Source: Lactifluus volemus
Lineage: Eukaryota; Basidiomycota; Agaricomycetes; Russulales; Russulaceae
Direction: 5' to 3'
DNA length: 64,000 bases
Assembly (NCBI GenBank): GCA_022376515.1
Contig: WTXI01000060.1
Coordinates: 1 to 64,000, forward strand
Below the pieces are notes generated by a model that was given only the letters and a program-made list of their open reading frames with translations, ran no database searches and was not told where the DNA came from. The position numbers and the translations under genes were made by a program. Below are positions 21,301 through 33,982 of the stretch, piece after piece (within the stretch, counting starts at the first letter, position 1; each line of letters begins with the position of its first letter).

Positions 21301-23896
21301 GGACAAACATCTAGAACATGTTGCCTTCGAACACGATCTGTTCACGAAACTCCGATCATTGTTCCAGAACAAATTTCTATTTTGGCTAGAAGTCCTCAGC
21401 ATCAAGAGCAATGTGGGCCTTGCTTCACCGGCGTTGTCATCTCTGAAGACCTGGTTGCGATCTGACCAGCAGAAGGTACGTCCAACCTACATTTGAAATG
21501 TGACAAGTAGTGACTATTACGACAAGTTGCAACGGCCATCCCAAACTGACGTAGAGAATATGTTGGCATTTGTGAATGATGCGTCGTCGTTTGTGCGGTA
21601 TTTCGGGATGGCAATAGCAAGAAGTGCTCCACATATCTATGTCTCTGCTTTGCCCTTCGCGCCAGCCTCCTCCCACATCTTGAAGCACTACATTCACCTA
21701 TTCCCTCACACAATGTCGTTGGAACGAGGGCAGCTCCTTCATTGGCCAACACTGGAAATGACTATTCTAGCACATGACGATTCAGTCAGATCTATTGCAT
21801 TCTCACCAGATGGGCAGCGGATAGTCTCAGCCTCGGGAGACCGCACGATTCGGGTGTGGGATTCCACAACGGGACATCTCGTGGCGGGCCCATTTACTGG
21901 ACACACAGATGGGGTTTGGTCTGTTGGATTCTCGCCAGACGGGCAGCATGTTGCCTCAGCCTCGATGGATCGCACGATACGTGTGTGGGATGCCACAACA
22001 GGGGAGGTCGTCGCGGGCCCGTTTATTGGACATACCGATTGGGTCAGATCCATTTCATTCTCACCGAACGGACAACGCATAGCATCTGCCTCGGACGATC
22101 GCACAATCTGCGTTTGGGATGCTTCAACAGGGGAAGTTGTAGTGGGCCCGTTTACTGGTCACAGTGATATTGTTAGTTCTGTTGCATTCTCTCCAGACGG
22201 TCAACTCATTGCCTCGGCTTCTGACGATCGCACGATTCGCGTGTGGGATGCCACAACGGGGGAGCTCATAGTGGACCCATTTACTGGACACACCAGTAGT
22301 GTGATTTTTCTTTCATACTCACCGGACGGACGTCGCATCGCCTCAGCATCGGACGATCGCACAGTTCGTGTATGGGACGCCACGACCGGACAGCTCGTAA
22401 TGGACCCATTCACTAGGCACACCGCCGGTGTCTGCTCTGTTGCATTCTCACCAGATGGGCAGCGTATTGCCTCGGGCTCACAGGATCTCGTCATTCTCAT
22501 GTGGGACGCCACAAATGGAGAGGTTGTAGCAGGCCCATTTACTGGACACACAGGTTCGGTACTTTCTGTCGTGTTCTCACAAGATGGGCAGCGCATTGCC
22601 TCTGGCTCTGGAGATCACACAATTCGTGTGTGGGATGCCACAGCAACAACACAGTTCGTGGATGGTCCGTTTACTGGACACACCGATTCAGTCAGATGTG
22701 TTGCATTTTCACCAGATGGGCAGTACATCGCCTCGTCCTCATCGGATCACACGATTTGCGTGTGGTATGCAGCAACGGGAGAGGTGATAGCTGGCCCATT
22801 TACTGGACACACAGATTGGGTCAGATCTATTGCATTCTCGCCAGACGGGCGTCGCATCGCGTCTGGCTCGGACGATCGCACGATTCGTGTTTGGGATGCC
22901 GCAACAGGAGATGTCGTAGCCGGCCCGTTCACTGGACACACAGATTGGATTTTTTCTGTTGTATTTTCTCCAGATGGGCAGTGCATTGCTTCGGCCTCAT
23001 CAGATAAAACGATTCGCGTGTGGGATGCTGCGACGGGAGAAGTCATGGCAGGTCCATTTACTGGACACGCCAATGCCGTCATCTCTATTGCCTTTTCACG
23101 GGATGGGCAGCGCGTTGCCTCGGGCTCGGACGATGACACGATTCGTGTGTGGGATGCTGCAACAGGACATGTTGTGGCGGGCCCATTTACTGGACACACA
23201 GAGTTGGTCTTCTCTGTTGCATTTTCACCAGAAGGGCGGCGCATCGCCTCGGCCTCGGACGATGACACGATTCGTGTTTGGGATGCCCTGACTGGCCAGG
23301 TCGTGGCGGGCCCATTTACTGAACACACTGATGCTGTCAACGCCGTTGTATTCTCTCCAGATGGACAGCATATCGCCTCGGCCGCGGACGATCGCACGAT
23401 TCGCATATGGAATGCCGCAACTGGAGAGGTCATAGGGGGACCATTTATTGGACATACCGAACCAGTCAGATCGGTTGCGTTCTCGCCAGACGGACGGCGC
23501 ATTGCTTCGGCGTCGTCAGATCTCACAATTCGCGTATGGGAAGCTACAGCTGGAGAGCCACCGGTGGGCCTGTCTAGTGGGCACCTCAAATCAGCCTTTT
23601 CTGTTGTATCCTCGCCGGATAGGCAGCCCGTTACCTCACCCTCGCGAGATCGCACGATTCGTGTCAAGGAAAGGACAAACGCTGAGAAGATCTACCTTGC
23701 AGACGAGCTCCCGATCCGTCATGATGGTTGGATGTGCGGAGAAGAGAAAGAACTTTTCTTATGGATCCCTCAGATTCACCGGCCATATCTTCACAGATCT
23801 AATACTGTCTGGATCGTAGGCAAAGATTATACCGAGCTTGATCTCTCAAACTTTGTACATGGATCAAATTGGGCTACAGTATATGTTAACAAATAG
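18379..23896 (+). CDS. NLR 3: C2-helical-NACHT-WD40 receptor, one frame break
   Basis: Same exon plan as NLR 2: start ATGGCTCCC at 18379, C2-like exons to about 18960, helical domain about 19030-19800, NACHT frame 19943-21475, WD40 region 21773-23581. The exon-1 donor GTAAGCC contains an in-frame TAA, supporting the proposed first intron. Relative to copies 1 and 2, one A is missing near 19784 (GGATAC instead of GGAATAC) just before the donor of exon 9, shifting the frame ahead of NACHT. The usual acceptor TAG near 19017 is deleted, but the next TAG six bases on would keep the frame with loss of two residues. Skipping the 21-nt exon 10 with another acceptor might rescue the 19784 break. Otherwise it is a pseudogene or a sequence error. 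Confidence 0.85.
21773..23581 (+). repeat. 14 tandem 129-bp WD40 repeats in NLR 3
   Basis: Fourteen canonical repeats plus a degenerate fifteenth, with repeat 7 again carrying the extra residue (WDATATTQFV). The post-H-T-D residues differ from the equivalent repeats of NLR 1 and 2 (for example HTDGVWS, HTSSVIF, HANAVIS, HTELVFS). Confidence 0.9.
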
Positions 23897-24366
23897 CAAG
23901 ACAAATAGAGTACTAGTTGCATGTTGTATGTATGCTATCTTGGAATTAGCTTGAGTGAGTCTTGTCTGAGCATGGCTTGTAGATTTCGATGGAGAGGAGA
24001 TTGACAAACGCCGCGTCCCAAACGTAAGGAAAGTTCCTGCATACCCTCTTCTGATGTTTCTTTGGTTTCTTTTATTCCAAGAGGTCATGGAGGCCATGGT
24101 GCTGAAAGGTTTTAAATTTGTATTGTATCCGGAAGTTATCTTGCACTTACGGGCTCGAATGCGACATACATAACTGCTGCTTACGATCACTGTAGCATCG
24201 ACGCTTAGGGTGGCTCCGATTGGTCGTTGACAGCAAGTTTTTGCTTGATCGCACACCTCCGATCGAAGCTCCCACGTTGTTACGTCCACCGGACCACGAG
24301 GCAAGGGTCGTGTTCAGGGCTGATAGCGAGTTTCAACACTCCCAAGTCAGTACTGTATAGCTATAC
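23897..24366. other. NLR 3 3' flank and BTB 4 upstream region
   Basis: Related to the flank after NLR 2 up to about 24130. The remainder presumably holds the promoter of the open BTB gene. No gene is supported. Confidence 0.45.
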
Positions 24367-25529
24367 ATGCATATCAATAGGACCAACGTGGCTCGCGATT
24401 TCGGCCCTCCATTCGACGACGCAGATGCGGATACCATCCTCCGGTCTATAGACAACTTTGACTTTCGCGTCTATAGGGTCATCTTGTCTAAAGCGTCCCC
24501 CGTATTCAAGGACATGTTCACTTTCCCTCATCCTCCCTGTCCTAGCCCTTTCGTCAACAACTCTGATGACGACGAAGACGACTCGGACAAAGACATCGAC
24601 TACAAAGACGGGTTACCTCTCGTCCGACTCCCAGAAAGTAGCGCCACACTCTCGATGCTTTTATATGCCATCTACCCCGTCGCGTCCCACAACACGCCGC
24701 CGCCGCCAAACTCACGAAGTCAAGAGGAGGACGGATCGCTAGACACGCTGACGGAATGCTGGCTTGCAGCGGACAAGTACGAGATCAGCAGTCTACGCGA
24801 GACGCTGACGAGCCGGCTTCAGTCTCACCCGCTAATGACGCGTCAACCGTTGCGCCTGTTCGGAATCGCCTATTACTTGCGTTCGCAGGCGGTCCTGCAA
24901 ACCGCTGCGACGCACACGCTGACGCTAGCGCCATTGACGCTCGATTCGCTCGGACGACACGTCGATTTGGTCCCGTTTATAGCCGTACGACATCTGGTCG
25001 AGTATCATCGCGCCTGCGGCTTGACGGCTCGTGAATTTGCGCTACGCAAGGCGGACGAGGATGGATTCGCAGAGGTGTTTTTACCTGGTTGGTTTGCCTG
25101 TCTACCAACGGGAACGTCCGGAGGAGGAGCAAGTCATGGCGTTTGTAGGGAGCAGAGGTGCCAGTTTGGAAATTTGAGAGAGTCGAGGTTTAGGTTGGAG
25201 ACGCTCGAGTGGTGGAGAACGTACATGCGTTCGTTTGGCGATCGAGTAGGTGAAAGACCGGCGATGAGCGGGACGGCTGCGATGGCGGCATGCGCGAACG
25301 AGTGGGAAACGTTGGCGAAAAGGTTGTGCGCGCGTTGTCGGGGTTATGCTGCGTCGGCCATGGTGCTGGCGCATACGATTTTGGCCGAGTTGCTCAAGGT
25401 GGAGATCGAGGATGAGGTGACGAAAAGCCATTTTATTTATCTCTGTTGCTATTAACCATGCTTTTCATCTGACAGGTCCGGTTCGAGCATTATATCTGCC
25501 ATATGGAATCCTCCATGTTTCCAAGATGA
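24367..25529 (+). CDS. BTB/POZ-domain protein (only open copy)
   Basis: Two exons, 24367-25416 and 25476-25529, with a 59-bp intron, giving about 367 residues. The BTB fold is near the N-terminus: PFDDADADTILRSIDNFDF, then RVYRVILSKASPVFKDMF, then an acidic insertion DDDEDDSDKDIDY, then LPLVRLPESS, then LLYAIYP. The helical part (CWLAADKYEISSLRETL) follows. BTB proteins usually dimerise and some act as Cullin-3 adaptors; no MATH, Kelch or zinc-finger partner is visible here, so its role is open. It is the only open member of at least five BTB copies interleaved with the NLRs. A paired function with the neighbouring receptor is inference. The start ATG is conserved in copies 1 and 3. Confidence 0.8.
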
Positions 25530-25619
25530 TATGATTACGTGGGGCACGCACGCTCGACGTCATGTATTCTCGGTACTTGTTAATGTAGGATAAGTAGGAA
25601 ATACAGTGAAATCATGACG

Positions 25620-26940
25620 TTAGCAATATTCTAGCTGCTCCAGTGCTAGATAAATGACAGCTATAACTTTGCCCTGACGCTGACCTGCTTACTTCTGTCT
25701 GTAAAACTCTCGCCGCGTCGTTGACCATGTTGTCCACGATGGTCTTTGCTGGCAAGATATCGCCTATGAGCGCGGAAACGTTGCCCATCATGAACGTGAC
25801 CGCCTTGACCGACATTTCCGGGTGCTTCTCCACCTCATTCTGGTTCGGTATGATACCCTTGGCCGTGAGCTCCTTGATCTCCGCCTGTCGATTCGTCTCC
25901 CAATCGTCGACGTACGGCGTCCTCCGCACGCGCAGCGGACGACCGGTATAGATCAACGTGCGAACGGCGTCACCGTGGTCGGCAGAAAGTATGGACTCCT
26001 TGTGCGCCTTGGTCGCGCCCGCCTCTTCCGACGCGACGAATCGCGTACCGACCCACACCGCCTGCGCCCCATAAATCAGATTCGCCGCTAGCCCCCGTCC
26101 GTCGTACACCGCGCCGGCACCGACGACCCAGATGGGTTGACCGGTGAGCGGTGAGGTGTACCCTTGACGGCATCGACTACGGCGGGGAGTAAGATGGACG
26201 CGGAGATGTCACCGGTGTGACCGCCTCCTTCGCCGCCTGCGCACAAATGAGATCGACGCCGACTTCTAATGCCTTTTTGACGTGCTTTGGATGGCCGATC
26301 ATCTAATGAAGGTGTGAGTGAAAACACATCACGGCTGAGAATAACACTCACGTTCATGACGAGGATTCCAGCTTGGTGGAGCTTGTCGATCACTTGCTTT
26401 GGTGGTACCCCGACGGCAGACACGAACAGACGCGTCTTCTCTTCGACGATAACGTCAATCAACTCGGGCAATTGACCGTGCGTGTAATCGTGCTAATAAT
26501 AAAAAATGCGGGATTCAGGTTAGCTTCCACCCCCCGCAAATGGACCGTATCGTGGGGCAACATACGTTCGTCTTGCGCGCGTTACCGCCGACTTGGGGGA
26601 GCAACAAGTCGACGCCAAATGGGGCATTTGGGTCCTTCAAATCTTTTTTCAAAGCTTTGATCTAGAAACCAGAACCGGTCAGCAAGGCCAAACCACCTTC
26701 AAGTTTCACTCAACTTGTTGTCGCAAAAACTTGGGCGTGTAACCCACGCCGCCGATCACCCCAAGTCCCCCCGCATTCGTGACCGCAGCTGCCAGCTCAG
26801 GACCCGCCGCAACGTTCATCCCTGGGGGGTTGTGTACCAGTGCACTGCTATGTGAAAGTTATGTTGATGTATGTACCTGCAAGTATGATGGGGTGTTTGA
26901 TGCCGAATAATTCAGTGATGGGGGTGGTGATGAACGACAT
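25620..26940 (-). CDS. nitronate monooxygenase (2-nitropropane dioxygenase family)
   Basis: FMN-dependent TIM-barrel enzyme that oxidises alkyl nitronates. The N-terminus begins MSFITTPITELFGIKHP at 26940. Spliced exons give GMNVAAGPELAAAVTNAGGLGV, then LPELIDVIVEEKTRLFVSAVG, then MIGHPKHVKKALEVGVD, GGEGGGHTGDISASILLPAVVDAVKG, and VYDGRGLAANLIYGAQAVWVGTRF. All are hallmarks of the family, with the glycine-rich GGEGGGHTGD in the flavin-binding region. Two single-base losses break the frame: one just before GGEGGG (near 26236) and one just after VDAVKG (near 26160). Both lie at G runs and may be sequence errors. The last exon is short and its end (25620) is uncertain. The gene reads toward the BTB gene (convergent). 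Confidence 0.85.
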
Positions 26941-27264
26941 TGCGGTCTATTTTTTTTTTTCTCCGAGTGACGTGAGAAGAGAGAGACTGATGGGAGGATC
27001 CTGTCGCATGCTGCCAAGTTGATATATATACTAACAACCCACGGCTTTCCGGGCCAACAAATGTGCCTGGCGCCACCCCTCGGAAGTCGGCAATAACTTA
27101 CACTTACAGCTTAACAATTTCACATGCCGTTTCGGTGGAAGCATATGACTGGACAGTGATTGAATAATATTGAACGATATAATGAGAGATCCTGCTAGAC
27201 GTGTGACTAATGAGGCATTCCTGAATACGCGGCGTGTCCGACATCTCTCACCCCCATCCCTACT
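26941..27264. other. intergenic, promoter side of nitronate monooxygenase
   Basis: This is AT-richer sequence with a poly-T run near 26949 and no supported frame. It lies between the monooxygenase start and the 3' end of the coiled-coil gene. Confidence 0.4.
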
Positions 27265-29026
27265 TTATGTCGGCGGTGAACTTTCAGATGTTGGATTGCC
27301 TGAAGATCGCATGAGTCTTCGTAGACGAGCCAGCTCGCCTGCCAGATGTCTACACGTGCCATGAGATCAACAAAAGAAGCCCGGAGAAAACCACATAGAA
27401 AAGACCGGGTCAGGGTCGAAAAACTTACTCCGCAGTCTTCACAGCCTTCTCGCTCGCCTCGGACGAGCTCTGCACTTGCTCCTTCAGTACACGAATCTGC
27501 TCGGCGAATTCTTCTTCTACTTCGTGCCGTATTCGTGCGTCGTCCTCACGGAGTTTCGCGACGTCCAGCACATCGGTTTTCCGCGCCTTGTTCTCCTCGA
27601 GCAACTTGGCGTACTTCTTCCCAGCCGCCTCGGTCTCGCTCCGCAGGCGCTCCTCACGCTTGCGCATGTCCTCACGGAGACTGTCGACATCCGCGCGCCA
27701 CGCGCTCTTCATGCCTTTGAGCGAATCGCGCAGGGTGATATATTCGCGTTCACTCTTGGAGGAGAGTGCCGTCGACTCGGCTAGCGCCGTCTCCATCTCA
27801 CGGAGAGACTTCTTCGAACTTGTAGTCTCGGCCTTTAATTGCGTTTTAAGCGCGACTGCCTCCGCCTCTGCTTTCCGTGCACGTTCCAGCACCTGAACTC
27901 GGGAGAGAAAGAGCGTGAAAAGGAGGATCCGTTACAAGGGGAAATACGCACCTCTTGAAGTAATCGCTCCTTTCTGGCGACTACGTTATTCAACCCTTCA
28001 TTCTCGAGGCGTAGCCGTTCCCGAACTTCCTTCAAGTCTTCCGTCTGGCGAGTCAGTTGCGCGACGCTCCGCTGTGACAAACGCAGCTGCGCTTTGGTAT
28101 TTTCGAGGGCATTCCGAGCATTGATGACACCGGTCTGCAGGTCTGCGAGCACTTTGGTCGTACCACCAGGAGTGAGCGATATCCGGCGGTTAACCTCGAC
28201 GTTCGGAGATGGCGGCTTGAGCACGTTGGTATTGGACGAGTCGATGGAAGTAGATGTCACGATTGCCTGGGAATAGCGCGATGGAGTAGCGAGAACGCCA
28301 TCATCCGCGAGGGCACGCGCATTCCTGTAGGTGTCATGGATAGGTTAAAGAAGGAGATAGGCGCTCAGATGGAGCAAGATTTACTAACCTACGGAAGAAA
28401 CGGGTATGCCTAAACCCGGTACCAGAAAAATTGTCAGTGACGTGGGCCGGTGCAGTGGTAGCGGGGCAAAGTGAGTACAACGCACGGCTGAGTGTTCGGG
28501 TAGGGCTGGACTGACGCTTGTAGGATTGGCTGGGCGTGCTGAGGGGGAAATCCATGGGGACACCCTCTCGGATGCCGTCTTGGCTGAGTGAACCAGGCTC
28601 ACGTCGCGGTAAGGGAAGGTTGGAGTCGGGACCGGCGAGACTTTGGAGAATGTCAAAGCTAGAACGCCGTTTGATCTTGCCGTTCGGAGTCGTTGGGGGA
28701 AGATCGGATGTAGAGGGGTCTGGAAGGGGCGAGGGGGGTGGAGAATTGGAAGTTGTCATGGGAAGACGAGGGGTACGTTGAAGGTGATTCTCAAGATGTT
28801 GTAATTGAGCTTGTTGATGGCGAATACTATGTTTTAAAGTGGACATATGATGGCGGATAGAAACTGATTGAATGGGGATAACAAGTCAGCGTTAGACGAA
28901 AAATAGATAGATTTGAGGACCTGGATCATCGAGAGATAGTGCGGGACTATGTGTACGAAATGAAGGAACAGAACGAATAGATGTAGATGAAGAAGGTCTG
29001 GAGGGTATAGAGAGCGTTGAAGGCAT
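27265..29026 (-). CDS. coiled-coil protein, possibly She3-like
   Basis: The start at 29026 reads MPSTLSIPSRPSSSTSIRS, followed by a 57-bp intron. Later exons give a helical STLKHSIRHQQAQLQHLENH, a Pro/Ser-rich low-complexity segment, RRSSFDILQSLAG, then RIPVSSVGNARALADDGV. Two long coiled-coil exons follow (from about 28260 to 27425; for example EDLKEVRERLRLENEGLNNV and ARKAEAEAVALKTQLKAE). A GTAAGT donor near 27427 joins a last exon, HLAGELARLRRLM, ending at 27265. No enzyme motif is present. Similar basidiomycete proteins are, from memory, often named SWI5-dependent HO expression protein 3 (She3, an mRNA-transport adaptor of myosin). I hold that name only loosely. The frame is unbroken across all introns. 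Confidence 0.7.
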
Positions 29027-29301
29027 GTTAAGTTATGCAGACGCCGTATACTCGTCCGTATTCAGTTAAACTTGCTGTTCACTCACCTCGCCGACCTGAG
29101 CAGAGTTGAGCTTGCTTTCAACCTTCCAAGCTAGACTTGACTTGGCGAGTCAATGTTATGAGCCACGACCACAACCACAACCACAACCACAACACGCGAT
29201 GTCACGACCACCTGAGGCCACAACGCGCTCCCCCGCGTTTATAGTTACGCGTGCACTCTCACCATCTCATCTCGCAGACCTGGTGTCGCCTTGCTTCTAT
29301 C

Positions 29302-30654
29302 ATGACCTCTACAACCTCCATCAGAGAATGCCCAATTTGTCTCGACACGTTCCGCGACCCGGTCGTTACTCCATGCGGTAAGCCAATCGGTTCACATCAA
29401 CCTGATTTTTAGCTCTCAATCACCAATAAAGGTCATCTCAGCTGTGACGCTTGCATCAAAACCCACATTCGCGCTTCTCGAGACCTTTACGGGGCAACAT
29501 GCCCCACTTGTCGCGCCCCGTTCCCAACCGGTACGCTCCTCCCAATGCCACTCACAATATCGCCGCGGGGATCAGCTGACTGCTCTCAGTTTGGCCTGAC
29601 ATGTCCATCGTACCCAAGAAGTATCGTGCCTTTATGATGCCTGCCCTCCGTCGCGTCTATCTCGGAGATGGCGAGGATGGTAGGACGCGTATCGACAGTC
29701 TCAACGCTGAAGTTTCCAAACTCAAAGAACGCGTCGCGGCTCTGTATCGTGACAATAGTCTCCTCATGGTTCGCTGCGAATCTGCCCACAGCTCCATTTC
29801 TCGCCTCACTATCGCCGAGCGCGACGCGCGACTAGCGCTCAACAAGGCGATCAAAGACGCACGCCTCGCGAATCAGAGCCTGGAAACCCTCAGGAGGGAT
29901 TATCAGGCTCTCAAATCCCAGTCAGTACAAGAAACCCTTTTTTTTTCGCTACGAAAAGAAGTAAAGGCTGATTAAAATCCTTATCGTTGCCAGAGATCCG
30001 ACGAATTCCGTCCCGGTCGCGAAGCGCACGAGGTGTGAGGCCGCCCTCGATCCTTCTTCCCCGTTGAACGAGCGTCCGGGCTCAGATTCCTCGCCGGCGG
30101 GGCAAGCCAATTCTGTCTTATACAACGGTCGTCCCATCAAGCCGATGCCCAAACGCATCAAACTCCAATCTTCTCCCACCGCGCCGTGGCCGACGGCGGG
30201 TGGAGAATCCATCCCGAATGTCTGTCTCAGAGCTGCCCGTACCGCACTGTCCTTTTCAATTTCTCAACTCACGACATCATCACAACCAGTCATCGCCGCC
30301 GCCTCTTCTTCTGGCGCCGGCGCCGGCAGCGCAACTGACAACTTGGGGCCGCTTCAGGCATCACCCGTGATCCACGAACGATCCGGTCCTACCTCTATTT
30401 TCAGGCCTTTGAATACTGGCATGACCGTGACGGTCACGGGCAGGACGCGACCTGTGCAAGTCGCCCCTGCTATTAGGCGACAAGCGGCGTGGAGGCGAGA
30501 GTTGAGGGACGACAGCGACTCGGATGATTCAAACTCTAGTCTTGATTCTTCCACTAGCACCGTCTTTCTCAGCAGCTCGTCGTCCCCTTCGCCACCCTCG
30601 TTACGGCGCTTGACAAGACGCGTTGGGCTGATTGACACGTCGCCCGCTCGCTGA
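29302..30654 (+). CDS. RING-finger protein (putative E3 ubiquitin ligase)
   Basis: The start at 29302 lies directly before the RING. Exon 1 carries ECPICLDTFRDPVVTPCG, exon 2 carries HLSCDACIKTH and CPTCRAPFP, giving a C3HC4 RING within the first 60 residues. Exon 3 is a coiled coil (ARIDSLNAEV-like heptads, LKERVAALYRDN, RLTIAERDARLALNKA). The last exon is Ser/Pro-rich and basic (KPMPKRIKLQSS, a possible nuclear signal) and ends IDTSPAR. RING plus coiled coil is the usual layout of single-subunit E3 ligases; the substrate is unknown. All junctions stay in frame. A decayed partial copy lies 5 kb downstream at 34781-35425. Confidence 0.85.
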
Positions 30655-31652
30655 ACGGGACACAGGCTCACAAGCAAGTCCTGTGCCTACCAAATTACCC
30701 ATGGAAAATAGATACGAGCGGACTGCTGATACCATGGCGCGAAGGGGAAATTCCTTAGACTCGGACAGTTTAATCAAGCTTATGGAGCGTTGACTGATAA
30801 AGTCAGAGGATATATAATCAATAGTAGCTGACTCGGAAGGGAAAGGGAAAGCATCATGTTTTGAATATACTGTAATCTACGCGTTTTGTTATAATAGACC
30901 GTGTCGCCGCTTTCTCGTTGGGGCAAACCGGGGAGAACTTCCGCAAGCGATCTCAAGCACTTGCTCGAGCACATACGATGGAAGAAGGGTGAGAGTCAGG
31001 CGAGGATCCGGACTGCATCGCAGATCTCGGCCTCTGTAGCAGGTTGATCGTAATGTGTTGCAGTTGCTAGTACTGTACTGGCACAAACGAGTTAATAACC
31101 CTTCCACATCCGTCTTTATCTTGAGGCTGGAAGAAGTTAAGTTACAATGATTGAGGAGAGCGAGGAACATAGCTATACCATCACTGGCTCTAACTTGAGC
31201 AATGTCCGTACACTGAACGGCGGGTTGGTGGCGGACCACAGGAAAGCGGAGGACAATGATCCCCAGCAGAGGCACCCTTTTTTCAGAAGATTATTATATA
31301 GCTGAATGGCAGACGGGAAGCAGGTATTTAGTCCCGGACTATACTTTTTGATAGTAGCAAATGGGAAGACAGGAGGAAATCTATATATGCGTCGTATGGA
31401 GATCAATATAAGCACCACGTTGTGAGCGTCAATATGCTAAATGTTTTAAAGAGTGTAACGGAAGGACATAGCGATAGCAGTAAGAAAGCAAAAGCAATAA
31501 ATAGTGTATGTGAAAAGTGGAACCGAAACTCCCAGAGTATAGCCACCCGTGAGGCATAGTCGATATGGCCCACAACATGCTTAGAAATTCTGCCCATCAG
31601 CAGGTCGAGACTGAGTCAACTTGTCTCAACCTTGATGGGATTCTCTGATGGG
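30655..31652. other. convergent intergenic region
   Basis: 3' flanks of the RING gene and of the DUF6535 gene. The part to about 30900 is duplicated (with changes) after the decayed RING copy, for example GGGAAAGCATCATGTT with TGAATATAC. The minus-strand frames at 30889-31597 show no domain and I do not support them. Confidence 0.5.
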
Positions 31653-33982
31653 TCACGACCAGCGTGTACGATTGAGCGATTCCAGCTCAACTGGAGGATC
31701 GCTCAGGTCCTGAGGATCGGGATTCACGACGAGGGGTACGGGAGTCGTAGAGGAATGGAGAGATGTGACCATCGCGGGAGGTGCGCTATCAAGGTTATCC
31801 GGAACGGTAGGTGGTTCTCTTGGCAGGTTGTTAGCAATGTTATTTCCCGCTGTTGCAGTGGCGACGGAAACTGCGGCTTGTGAAGTACCAGAACGACTGT
31901 CGCCTCCGAGAGGAGTAGGGTCGGACCATGCAGCAACTGTGGATGGGCGTCGCATTGGTTCAGGGATACAACCGAGTGACGATTCGTCGGCTGTGTCAAC
32001 AATGATATGACCTGGACTTGGCGATGAGGAAACGTGAGGAGAAGTGGTGGCGAGACTATGATCATGATCTGAGGAAGTGGTGGTATGCGTTTCAACTTTC
32101 ACATCGATGGCCTGGGGAACAGGGGAAGTCGAGCTTGAGGGATTTCGAGAGAGACCAGTATCGGACGCCGCCGTGGACGAGGCTGTAGAAATTAAGACGA
32201 TATTGTCGCCTTGAGCCTGAGATAAGGAATTATGGAGATTAACCAAGCCGTCACGGATATCCATAACAAGTTCGTCGATCGGCGCGTGTTCGATTTCATC
32301 CCACAGGGCACGGAAGTTGTCCTGCAGTTCAGGAAGCGTATTTCGTATCTCAAACTTGGAAAGTGACGGTAATACAGTTAATGATGACGCAGCCATATCC
32401 CGATTATCCTTCAAAGAGTGAAAGATCTGGCGAGTGATGTGGGTCAGGTTGGCAAGTAACACGTTGTCATTGCCATGTCTGAGATAGCCCCGAATGACGT
32501 CTTCGGATTTGCCGAGTTGATCCGCAGCAAGCGTAACCCAACCGTCGTTGCTTTCTTGAACGTTGGAAATGATACCAGCAACAATGCTTTGCGCACACAA
32601 ACCGATCTCCTGTTCTTTGCCAACCTCCTGCCCGACACTAGTCACCGGGCCCCTCAGAGATTTCCCCATTTCGACAGACTGCAGCACATCGTGCTGGTCC
32701 TGAGGGAATATGTCTTTGAGGATCGGCGATGTTACGTCCGAGAGGCGTATAGTATCAGCGAAGTTGACGCAGACGACCAATCGCCGCATCTTCTCCGGGG
32801 CTGAGAAGAATTTGGATGACCAAGTACGTTCCAATAATTCCTTCACACCCGTACAGAGCTTTTCTTTTCCCAATTTAGTGACCATGCTTATAGGATCGCG
32901 GACGACCGAGGATCGGCAAAAGCCAGGGATGGTCTGAAAGAATTCCACAAAGTCGGAATCCATGACTAGGTTTTGGAATAATTTTTTCAAGACACGATGG
33001 TCAACCTTCGCCGACAATTTCGACCTATCCGGAACCTGCGAATAAACAAGGAATCAAGCTTGACCTGCGAACACACATAGGGAGTCAATAGGATGCACTT
33101 ACCTCATTCAGCCAAAAATTGTGGGAGAAATATATGACGAGGGAAAGGAGTGAGCAACAAAAGACGGGAATGAAGACAGTTCTGTTGACATTGTGGAGAT
33201 ATACGACAAGGCCGACAAAGAAAAACACGGCGGAAAGATAACCCATGACTGCAAATGCCCATCTCACCCGCGAGCGTCTCAATTCGTGGGTAATCATTTC
33301 CTCTATCCGCGCCCGGTAGTGGGGGCTGAGCCGGGGAGACTCAACTCGGAGGAGGTGTTGAGGCAAAATTCTCCGTATCGACAGAGCCAGAATTGCAGTA
33401 AAAATATTGAGACACAGGCTCATGAACAAGAGGGAGTTTACCCAGATGGCGAATTTTGGGACAGAGAAGGGAGGAGGCTGAGCCGGGGTAGAAGGGAGAG
33501 GTGCGTTGGAATCGGCGAGAAATTGAAGCTTGTAGAGATTCTCAAGATAGAAGTTGGCGGTATCCTGCGGGTTTTGCCTGAGGTCCTGAACTGTCACGGT
33601 AAGTAATGCAGCCACGGATGTAGAGAACAAGCCCATCTGTAATATTGATCTGACGTGTGAGCGGTATAGAAATAATAAGAAACGAAAAAATAGTGCGCAC
33701 CAGGATTACGACTTTGTCGACCCATTTTAGCCAGGTTTCAATCACCTTTTTGTCTTCTTCTGCCATCTTGCAATACATGGAGAAGAGAGGCCCAGAGCTA
33801 TCAGCATATCCGGGTTTTCCTTCCAGAATCTGGGCTGTCTGCTGGGGAGCCGAGCCTGGGGCAACATCTAGTTGTGCACGTGGGTGGTGAAATTGGATAA
33901 GGTTAGCGGAAGGTAACATACCTTGACTGTTCTCCACCTTATGGTCACCTACGTTGAGGATCCGATGTTCAGGTTGGGACAT
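31653..33982 (-). CDS. DUF6535-domain membrane protein
   Basis: Three exons joined by introns near 33640-33702 and 33032-33102. The first exon ends LKWVDKVVIL and the second starts MGLFSTSVAALLTVTVQDL, the typical entry of the DUF6535 family, which is abundant in Agaricomycetes and of unknown function. Hydrophobic segments are visible at MGLFSTSVAALLTV, FAIWVNSLLFMSLCLNIF, VRWAFAVMGYLSAVFFFVG and TVFIPVFCCSLLSLVIYF, so it is probably a four-pass membrane protein with a large C-terminal soluble part. The last third is a Ser/Thr/Pro-rich disordered tail. The frame is unbroken. The start at 33982 is the first Met of a long open exon. Confidence 0.8.

Noticed and set aside
30889..31597. Minus-strand frames with hydrophobic stretches
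   Set aside because: No shared exon structure, no family motif, and part of the region is duplicated 3' flank of the RING gene.
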